DNA of 64,000 nucleotides, from positions 26,786,599-26,850,598 of the forward strand of contig NC_088309.1 of NCBI RefSeq assembly GCF_910592395.1, in the 5' to 3' direction. Shown piece by piece: positions 22,601 to 31,000 of the stretch. The position numbers and the translations under genes are program-made. The notes below the pieces were generated by a model that was not told the DNA's origin, made no database searches, and saw nothing but the letters and a program-made list of their open reading frames with translations. The DNA is from Lineus longissimus (Eukaryota > Nemertea > Pilidiophora > Heteronemertea > Lineidae). Numbering within the stretch: position 1 is the stretch's first letter; each line of letters starts with the position of its first letter.

Positions 22601-24675
22601 GCGAAGTATTGGTTTCCTCCTATAGTACCAGAGAATAGCCACTGCAGCTTGCCAGTGCCGCCGACACTACTGGCCTGGTCTAACAGCGCTTTCGGGATGA
22701 TCGGAGAACCAAAATAGACCACAGCTGTGGCTGAACTTCCAGCCAGGCGTTCCAGGGTGCTTTTAACGACGGTTGGGTCGGTGTTTGCTGGATCAACTGG
22801 GATAGCTTGGGTAACGCAGATGCCATTGTCGAGGGCAAGCCTTAGAAGCTCGCTGTAACCATCTTTCCCGTAGACATCATTGCTGTAAACGAGGTTAATG
22901 AATTTCCATTTGAGTTTCTTTAGGACTTCCAATATGGCCTGAAGAAGAAAACAAACACAAATGGTTTTGTCAGTATGCTCGAAGGTATCAGTTCGATATC
23001 TACAATGATATTACTTATCATCTTGTCTAAAGGAACCCGTTGCAAATTGTGGTATGAATTTGGCTTAGAATGTTGGACAACTTACAATGTGTGACATTTC
23101 TCGATAAGAACAGAAACCCGAAAAGCTGCTCCGGAATGGTCGTTCAATTGAGAGTATATACGTATTTTGGTGTTAATCAACCATCTTGTTGACTTCAAAC
23201 AACAGGCACATTAATGGTGACCAAGAGGAAAACACAATAAATGACTGAATCTTACCGTGGCCTGCAGTGAGTCTGAAGGTATGGTTCGCATGAATGATGG
23301 GTATTTGGAGATATCACCAAGGTCAGTGCTGGTCGATGATGGTGAGACCTGCGCTCCCTTGAGCTTCCCCAGCCAGTCAGCCACGCTTGTACTCACGCCA
23401 CTTTTACTGGCACCAATGATACCTGAGGTAAAGTACAGTGGACAGTCAATCTTAAGAGGGCAACAAACTTCTTATAAACACTCGTGTTTTTTTATCGTTG
23501 GAGGAGAGGATCTATGGTATTTGATATAACACTCAAGTGCTTGTTCTAATATTGATATTACGCATCTTTTCAGACGATAGAGACTTTTTAAATCATTGTC
23601 TGATTGATTGTTTTTATCTCGATCCAGGTTGGCGTCTACTTCTAGGAAATTTAGAGAATATGGTAAAGCTTACCCAGAAACATCTTTCCAGAGGTGTTTT
23701 GGCAGAATCTGCTATTGGAATAATAATTCGGGTAGACCTGCATGATCTCCTTGGCAGCAATCTCTGGTCGCCCACATGTATCAAACACCTTCATCCCTGA
23801 AAAAAACATGACAGATGAGAGAGTTGGCCAGAGACCAGAGACGACGGCTTTGTTCACCAGAAATTGGAGACTCAATAGTTTCTTTACCAGAGACTGGAGA
23901 CTCGGCAGATACTTTGGTGGTCCAGAGATAGGGAAAACAGCAGATTGTTTACCAGCCTCTGGAGACACGACGGATTGATTGCCGAAAACTGGAGACGCGC
24001 ATTGTTTTCCAGAGACTGGAGACGTGGCAGATTTTGCACCAGACAAAGGAGGCTTTGCATATTGTTCGGCAGAGCTTGGAGATATGACGGACTGTTTGCC
24101 ATGGACCAACAAACCCTTCTCAAGACAGTCATCAGAAAAACGTCTTGTCATGAAAACTATTGAAATATATATTTACCTAGCTTTACCCCTGGTATGTAAT
24201 TTTGGCTGTTGATTTTATTGATTGCAAAACGAGCAGCTTCAAAGGACGGAAGAATAACTGGAAGATGAAGATGAGAATCGTGCCATATAAGACAGCTTTT
24301 ACGACTTATTCATATTTATATATATGCTTACATATATCACACTACGTACATATTGACTACTTAAGACTCGTTAAAATTTAGATTGACACAATCCTTGCGA
24401 TTACCGTGTAGATTTGTTGCTCCAGTAAGGTAAAAGATAATTAATGGAACTGTCCTGAAAGACCTGTCGTGATGCTCACCTGAATCTGGAGTACCACAGC
24501 CTTGGCCGTTCTGCCCTCGGTTGCGAAGACTAAACAGCCCAGCGATGAACGCATCAGCATTCCGTTCGATGATGACTGAGCTCTTGGTGTTGTCGCATGT
24601 TGACATGGAGAGGATTTGAGACGCCACCTTGGACACCAGCATGGCCAAGCAGAGTATATACAGGGACCTCCACAT
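12604..24675 (-). CDS. Receptor gene B: five-VFT class C GPCR
   Basis: Complete gene as modelled. Exons in order (minus strand): 24675-24480, 24257-24177, 23796-23674, 23422-23256, 22938-22036, 21802-20345, 20191-18901, 18613-18450, 18049-17878, 17625-16292, 15385-13889, 13632-12604. Total 8415 nt, 2804 residues, frame kept at every junction. Order: signal peptide, VFT1, VFT2, VFT3, VFT4, VFT5, 7TM. All VFTs are mGluR-like in the LxD-x-F-RTxP loop and the lobe-2 helix. Class C receptors normally have one VFT, so five is exceptional; length is about three times that of an mGluR. The start is Met at 24675 because it opens a hydrophobic signal peptide (MWRSLYILCLAMLVSKVASQ) just after a CCCAG acceptor-like site. 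It is transcribed convergently with gene A and divergently from gene C. Ligand unknown. Each exon is well supported; that one transcript holds all of them is inference from phase and from the shared layout with gene A. Confidence 0.85.
13889..15385 (-). CDS. Gene B exon 11: linker and VFT5 with altered pocket
   Basis: 1497-nt exon, phase 0-0. Linker IGKYVDDYNQTS...CSFEESCNMC, then a full-length flytrap (MVGFFNIHEPGPSYLNCG). At the four mGluR1 positions I could align it differs each time: Thr188 is Asp (PMADSPALSD), Asp208 is Cys (IPPCTIE), Tyr236 is Cys (DDACGKAN) and Asp318 is Arg (AGRGWS). The fold-defining parts are intact, so this looks like a structural or retuned module rather than a broken one. 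Confidence 0.86.
15655..16061. mobile_element. Foldback/MITE-like element in gene B intron
   Basis: About 407 bp in the intron between VFT4 and VFT5 exons, bounded by inverted CTAGCCGCCAACTT (left, 15655) and AAGTTGGCGGCTAG (right, ending 16061). A third, internal copy of GCCGAAGTTGGCGGC lies near 15700. The interior is rich in GGCGT/ACGCC words and has no reading frame of note. A non-autonomous DNA transposon is the likely source; no clear target duplication seen. Confidence 0.65.
16292..17625 (-). CDS. Gene B exon 10: VFT4
   Basis: 1334-nt exon (gene A counterpart 1322 nt), acceptor TCTTTTAAG, starting GVFDVHLRD, which aligns with VVDVHVAGK of gene A. Ligand loop ISYGSSGMQLKDRKKYPFFT has Ser for the usual Thr. 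SPDPYG and ASEGWG follow, then RNPWFSEYYEKVFQC. Complete domain. Confidence 0.86.
17878..20191 (-). CDS. Gene B exons 7-9: linker, VFT3 and following linker
   Basis: Exons 20191-18901, 18613-18450, 18049-17878. Linker LGEFKFATNRL...CAGGTTCRTC; VFT3 with PLVSPSATSTVLKDKVEYST, SGNIYGRTAFSQF, GSENWGTLK and RNPWFDEAFQQFYQC; C-terminal part GVCAQFAGDDINVKI to QKYTK; then linker IGRSDGAQAEI...CSPCDAC. The acceptor at 20191 overlaps a CTAGCTAG; the chosen AG is the only one that keeps frame. Splitting into three exons with phases 0-1, 1-0 and 0-1 is identical to gene A. Confidence 0.85.
20345..21802 (-). CDS. Gene B exon 6: linker and VFT2
   Basis: 1458-nt exon, phase 0 at both ends. Linker VGYYYKQKLDLF...CPPAGCGIC, then a whole flytrap (IYINAVFSVHNNVNG; GALGFDDCSS; VGYRSTSTTLSDRSKFPYFM; DDYGREGVREF; FGSETWG; VENPWFREFYQEAHNC). 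Thr, Asp and Tyr are kept and the Asp318 position is Glu. It aligns with the exon at the left edge of the window. Confidence 0.88.
22036..24257 (-). CDS. Gene B exons 2-5: VFT1
   Basis: Four exons (24257-24177, 23796-23674, 23422-23256, 22938-22036) complete the outermost flytrap: SFEAARFAINKINSQNY, then MKVFDTCGRPEIAAKEIM, then VSPSSTSTDLGDISKYPSFM (Ser-Ser-Thr pocket text kept) and a 903-nt exon with NDVYGKDGYSEL and GNPWHADWYM. The D318-equivalent segment is SGTIGG, so the acidic residue is absent. VFT1 is the only module broken by several introns, as in gene C, unlike VFT2, 4 and 5. Confidence 0.82.
23827..24100. repeat. ~39-bp-period minisatellite in gene B intron 2
   Basis: Degenerate tandem copies of a unit resembling CCAGAGACTGGAGACG followed by GCAGATTGTTT, about seven units. 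The period is a multiple of three, so the minus strand stays open (24151-23651) through the array into exon 3. It is still intronic: exon 2 has a good GTAAAT donor, and read-through from it meets a TAG within a few codons. Confidence 0.75.
24480..24675 (-). CDS. Gene B exon 1: signal peptide and first strand of VFT1
   Basis: Encodes the signal peptide and ADAFIAGLFSLRNRGQNGQG, which matches gene C (DYFYIAGLFSVREAGTAGGD), then ends in phase 1 at G|GTGAGC after CGTPDS. Strong donor; start choice explained under the gene entry. Confidence 0.8.
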
Positions 24676-24681
24676 TTTGAG

Positions 24682-26645
24682 CTGGGAAAGGGAACGAATC
24701 AAGTGAATGAGATCAAGAAGACACTAAAGATATCGGATGCACATTATTTCTAAGGCATATTCCTTAATTTATCAGTCGTTTGGGCTTCATTATAGATTTG
24801 CCTCTGAGTTGTGACATGCAGACTAGGCACATAGATAGCAGGGAAATCATATATGCTACAACAATATACATGCATGCAAGACAAACAGACATGAGAAAAA
24901 TAAGCATTATTTTACTCCAAGTTGTCGACCAGAGACATGGATGAAGAGCAGGGAAATCCTCTGTCTCTCTTGGCTGTGACACCCTGACAATGCAGGTAAA
25001 GCGAAGCTCAATGACACCGAGATTCAGTCTTGTCACAACCTAGCAAAGGCCAGTGGGATTTTGTGAACGCTGAGTTGACCAACACTGCTGACCAGTGGAA
25101 AGGAATTTCTCTGCTGTTTGGAGTCTCATGTCAACATCATCTACACTCTAGTTGGTGTTAAATGTTAAAGGACATAGTAGTATCGGAGATTTTTCGGGAA
25201 TTGATAAGTTAGCACCTCTCGGTATGTAATGTACCACATAGTATTGTATAATGCAGTAGCATTTGCATTGATTGTCACATCACACCGAAAAGTAAACACA
25301 GTCAAATATGCCATTTGCTCTCGTTTTCTAGCTATATCGCTATCCTTTAGATAAACTTACCTTTTAATTGGGCAGTTTCTGTTAAAGATTTCGAATTTCA
25401 GGCTTTTTAATTGAGATAAATCGAAATTGCTATCTATGGTTGGGCATACATGTCTCTATCATGTCAGCCATAGCCCTACCCAAGCACATTCATAGGCCTT
25501 ACTCACAGGTCTTTGAATTACCATACACAAGGCGAAGCCACACGAGTTTTCGCGTGAATCAAATTAGGTAATCTCAATATCAAAGGAGTTGAGCGTGGAT
25601 GACCTGCACGAAACCAGTCGATCGGGTTCTCAGCATTATCCTGATTTTATTGATATCTCTTCAATTGGCTTTTAAGGTGGTGGTCTAAGTTTTCCATGGT
25701 CATTGTTTGTTGCGCAGGTGAATAAACTTGATGGGTTCCCGGCCCAGTATTGAAGACAGGGCGTCGCGGGTCACCAGTGGTTGTGACATGCACTTGGGCA
25801 ATGAAAAGTCCTGTTCAGTGTGTGTCTGTATATGAAATAGCACAACTTAAATATTTGGAACAACTCCTTTGGAACAACTCCTATGCGTGATGGAATCCCG
25901 TGTCTGAATATCATTCTTTCAATACTCTACAATGTTGGGTGTTGCTAGAAACTGTTCTTTCGTTCTGTATTGGAATCAAGTCAAGGTTAGAATGTGTAGG
26001 AGTAGGCCGAGCTCTGGCAACTAAAGTGACGGCCGTTTCCTCGTCAATATGATATTAAATCTCCTCCATGAGACAACACAGTCCTCTATGACCCTCGAGT
26101 TGATACAACATGCATAAGTCGTTTGATGTTGGCCTCCTCGTACCACAGGTAGACACTGTATATCTTGTTGACAGTTGTCGTTTTCATGGCGTCATGGAGA
26201 ATGTATACTCAATACCCAATATCACCCTGAACTCAATCAATCAGAATAAGTTTTTATACGCCCTGTATTAATCACGTTTATTGAGCAAGTCCGCTTCCAT
26301 GAAAACATGTGAGATTTAATTTGATACAGCGTAGGACATATTACGCCGCCTGCCGCCCGACATGCTCCAGATCCTCTGGGTCATCGCCTGTGAAACTTGC
26401 TCAGCAAGTTTTCAAACATAACTCCTATTGAAAAGATATGCACATACATCTCTATAGCAAGCTTTCTAAACACATAACAGGAATACTTAAACCTATTCAC
26501 GATATATCATTGTCGACTATCAATACCATCGTTTATGACTTCTGTCTTTCTTATAGAAATCTTCGCCTGAAAGGCTGGGGTTGGGTAGGCTATGTAGGCA
26601 GTGCATAGGCCTTGGTGACATTTCAATGGCCGTACGGTGTCTGTC
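24682..26645. other. Divergent intergenic region, genes B and C
   Basis: About 2 kb between the 5' ends of two receptor genes. No coding sequence recognised. It probably contains both promoters; apart from the TATA-like box noted for gene C, I see no defined element. Confidence 0.5.
25361..25361 (-). other. Candidate 5' UTR splice donor of gene B
   Basis: Minus strand AAAAG|GTAAGTTT at 25361 could pair with the CCCAG acceptor-like site just upstream of the gene B start codon (about 24681). Suggested only by motif strength and by the similar leader intron in gene C. Confidence 0.3.
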
Positions 26646-26650
26646 GTTTC

Positions 26651-26706
26651 TTATTTAAACCCGAAATTCCATCTTTTACACTGAAGCAGCGCCACCAGAT
26701 TCCAAG
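26651..26706 (+). promoter_or_regulatory. Candidate promoter and leader exon of gene C
   Basis: TTATTTAA (26651-26658) sits about 30-50 bp before a possible non-coding exon that ends at CCAAG|GTAAGT (26706). The matching acceptor CCTTTCAG ends at 27189, directly against the ATG. Motif-based inference. Confidence 0.4.
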
Positions 26707-27189
26707 GTAAGTTCGAAAATAATTGAACGAACCAACTATTTATCCAATGATCGTTGTTTATATGAACTGCGAATGGTTATTCCAATTACCTAGACCTGCA
26801 TTCTCTGCTCGGGCTGGTTGTTCCATGTGCATTAATGTACATGTATCATAGTCATTTGTTAAGACGATTTGCTAAATAGTTCTCATCAGTTGTATACATA
26901 AGGCATCAAGAGACCAGCGCTGAACCTCTATCACCACAATTTTAAAGATGACTGGCGTTCTTGTGAGACATTATAGATATGTCAATACCACAACGGGTCC
27001 TGGCAGTTTACATACTTAACAAATACAATACAATAAATTGCCATGAGACAAGATTTCAATTAGTCTGATTAATTGTTGTGTTTTCAGACACAAATCATTG
27101 GCAATCCATAAGGCATTCCTCAAAAAACCCGTTGTAATATTGACAATGTAATTTTGAAATACTGTTACGTAGAACCCCTTGCCTTTCAG

Positions 27190-28035
27190 ATGAAGGCTGT
27201 ATTGTTGTGTTTGGCCATCCTGGTATTTGACCAGACTAGTGCTCAGTCCTGTCTAAGACAAGAGAATGTCGCTCAATGGCAGAAAGTCAAATCTAGCACG
27301 ACGTCAAGTGACTACTTTTACATCGCTGGCCTGTTTTCCGTCCGCGAGGCTGGTACAGCAGGGGGAGATTGTGGAAAATTCAGGCTGGCAGGGATACAGT
27401 TCTTAGAGGCATTCCTTTTTGCCGTCAGAAATGCCAAGGCCACGACTAAAGTTCTTAAAGGTCTGACTGATGTTGCCGCTATTGGATTCGACGTATGCTC
27501 AACGCCAGACATTGCAATTGAAAAGATCCTGAATTTTGAGAAATGCGTTATTCGTTACGGAGGAACGAATGGATACCCCAATGTTGAACCCTCGAGAACT
27601 TTCGCCTACATTGGTCCTGAACAGAACGTTGTAAGTGGAGTCTCAAAGCTGATCAGCTCTCTTCCCAAGGCAGACATCGCAGTTTCGTCTACCCAGTCTT
27701 ACCTGACAAAACCAGGCTGGTCCGCATACCAGTTTCGGACAGTCGCCAGTGATACCAAGCAACTGGCAGCCATCGTGGAGGTGCTGAAGATCCAGAAGGT
27801 TGCCGTGGTTCAGGTGGTCTACTCTAGCTCCATGATGGGCAAGAGCATGTACGAATCGTTCAAGATGTTGTCCAATGGTACCGTGTGTATTGAACAGGCA
27901 CTGATGGTGAATCCGAACGATAATATCGGCCTTTACAGGGACACGGTGAAGCAGCTCAAGTCCAAGAGGAAGACAAGGGCTGTCATCCTGCTTTTGGACA
28001 GCAAAATCACTGAGGACAAGGCAAAACCATATCAG
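27190..28035 (+). CDS. Gene C exon: signal peptide and VFT lobe 1
   Basis: 846-nt exon ending TAT-CAG|GTAAGC. DYFYIAGLFSVREAG starts the flytrap; GFDVCSTPDIAIEKIL is equivalent to VFDTCGRPEIAAKEIM in gene B VFT1, which makes gene C closest to VFT1 in this part. Confidence 0.85.
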
Positions 28036-31000
28036 GTAAGCAGATTCGTGGTACTAGGTGCTAAAGTTGGTGACGTTCCATCTCATACATTTGTACAAAA
28101 AAACTGCAGCTCCACTAATGGGCCACCTCCTTCTCCATTCAGCTTCCCTTTTTCCTACTCTTCTATCAGTTTCGTTTCTATTCAAGGGATGCGTGGTAGA
28201 TCTGGAAGATTTTGAATGTTACTTAGTAATAATGCGAACGCTCAAAAGACGCAATATGCACAATATTTCCAGCAAAACAAACTCCAACGCGCTGTCTCAA
28301 TGGAGATCAGGTGGCCTGACTCGCGTTCAGGAATGACCGAAATTGAAAGTATGTTGTATCCTTCTTTAAGGTGTGGAAAGTACTGCGTGCCACTGCTTTG
28401 GAGAGGGTACAAGGCTCGTTCACGTGGTATTCCACAGACGCGTGGGATCTCGATAAACTCGACCTGACCGGTGTGGAGACCGCCGCTCTGGGATCCATCG
28501 TCATCGCACCCAAACTAGGTGGAGAGGACAAGTTTCAATACGAACAGTTTTCAAAGGCTTTCAAGTAAGATTTGTGCCCGAGTTATTCCACAGGTACATA
28601 TTATACCTACATACCTACATACCTACATGAGGTGGCGCCGCTTGCAGTCGGTTCTTGGTTGTGACTTGTGTCTCCGCAAATACTTAATTATCAGAAGAGT
28701 TATGTCACTTGCCTCGCAATGCTAATCAAATGGATAAAGTCTTATTCAGTCTGGGTTAGACCTTTTATTTTTCTTTCTAGGGCACTAAGGCCGCGTGCAA
28801 ATATGGACAACCCTTGGTTTGACAGGTTCTGGGAGGAAAAATTCGAATGCTCATTGAGTCCGCCCACAGGAAAAGCATGTGATGCGACACATGTTGCTCT
28901 TTGGGAGCAATTGAAGATCGATAAAAGGGTATCTTATATCATCCAGGCGGTGAATGCTGTGGTGAAGGGGCTCGAGATCAAGAGAGCCGAAATCTGTGGA
29001 GGTAGGTGAAGCATAGGTTGTGACATTGTCTTCTTTATAAAACCCGGTTGTGCCATTGTTCTAATAATGTAATGTGCTATTGCAGGGTGTGCCATATGCT
29101 ACAGGGGTACCCATGTGTCTACTGGTGAGCCTTGTCTATGCAGGGTGTTATATTTAGTTACGTGGTGTACCATGTCTCGGTTCGATGTGCAATCTCCACT
29201 GGGCGTGATATGTTTCTCCTGAATGTGTCATGTCTATACAGGGTGTGATATGAAGCTACAGGGTTGCACTATGTCTCGTTTGGATGTACTTTCTCTCAGT
29301 GTCTTTCCTGGGTGTGCCATCCCACTCCAGAGTCTATCATGTTCTACAAGGTTTACCACATCTCCACTTGATAACCCTGTGTGATATCCCTACAGGATTG
29401 ATGTGTCATGTCGTCTGTACATGGTGTGCCTTGTCTCGACTGGATGGTTATGTCTCTGCTGGGTGTGCTCTGTCTTTACTAATCGTGTCGTCTCCCTATA
29501 TGTTGCATCATGCTTCTACAGGGTGTTCCAAGGCTCTACTGGATGTGCATGTCTCTGCCGGATGTGTTATGTCTCTGCTGGTTGTGCTGTCTCTACTGAA
29601 TGTATCATCTCTTGACATGGTGCACTATCTTTCTACAGGGAGCGCCATTTGGTGATATGAATAAAGTCTAGTAAACGTTTTTACTTCAGTTTTGTACAGA
29701 AAGGCCTAGTGTAAATGCACATGGAGTTTAAGATAAAAGCATTTGCTAGTCTTTATTCATATCACCCATTGTCTCTTATATTGGATGTGAATGTGCCTCT
29801 TCTCTCCAGGGAAAACAACTATTTCTTTAGGGTCCGATAGGTCTTCCCTGGATGTGCCACCCCACGACTGTAAATAGGGGAACAATAGGGAAACACTGAA
29901 AGAAGGGAAACACCGACAGATGTTACAGTGCAATTATAGCTGATAATTGCTCCGGTTTCTCATTTCAGTTCAAGACTGCTCATATATTTGCATCTCTTTC
30001 AGTGGCAGCTAACAGTAGCGATCTGTGTTCGATGTTTATGACGAGGGGGACAATAATGGCTGAGGTGGCGAGCTCCATCAAGACAAACAGCAAGAAAGAA
30101 CAGATACAGGTGTTTGACAGTCGGGGTGACGCCTTTACGACCATGCTCAGCATCAACAACATCAGGAAGGGACTTGGCGGTACACCTGACATAGTAGAGG
30201 CAAGCCGATTTTCCATCCCTACATCGTCAATAATTCAAGATGCCAGTACATGGGAGGAGGTGCTCAAGGGCCAGGTTTTCCTTTTCACTCAAGAGAATAG
30301 CCAAAAACCACAATGAGACTCATGGAAAATTGATTAGGATAGACAAGTTCAGAGTTTTACATTGGTCTTTTGGCCTTGTCAACCTCACACCATACTTAGG
30401 CTACGTATTGGTCAAATTTGCTACTAACACAATCATCACAATACTGCCCCTTGTCCTCCTTCTTGCACTGTCGGGCCTGGGCAGATAGGATGGTCGGGCT
30501 TCTTCTCAATGGAGAACTGATGAGCGATGCATGAGGAAGCTTCAAGCGAGCCTTTTCGGCAATAGTCCTCGTGCGCTACCTGAAATATTTCAATCTATTG
30601 TCTCAACTTTTTTTCTGATTCCTTTACCTCTTATTTTAGGTAATGTCGTACACTCAGCGAGGGAACTTGGTACCTGTAGTGGATCGGAAAAGTGATCCCA
30701 TCACCTACGACGACAAGTCCAATGAAATCATCAGGTTCGAATCAAAATGCGACTATCTCTGCAAGGTATGTGCTCCACCGACAATCGGTCCGATCGATCC
30801 AGTAGCGCCAACAGAAGACCCGAACCTGCCCACCACGCCTGGAGGCAATGCCAGCAACGTAACCATCGCCTACCGGGCCGTCAGGGACGACATCTGGGTC
30901 ATCCCCCTCATGATACTAGCCGGTCTTGGCATCTTCATCGTCCTCTGTTTCGAGATCTACGTCCTCTCCAAACTCATCGGCACCAAGGCGATTAGAATGT

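Noticed and set aside
27154-27189. Upstream in-frame ATG of gene C
   Set aside because: It precedes a CCTTTCAG acceptor touching the second ATG and would put non-hydrophobic residues before the signal peptide.
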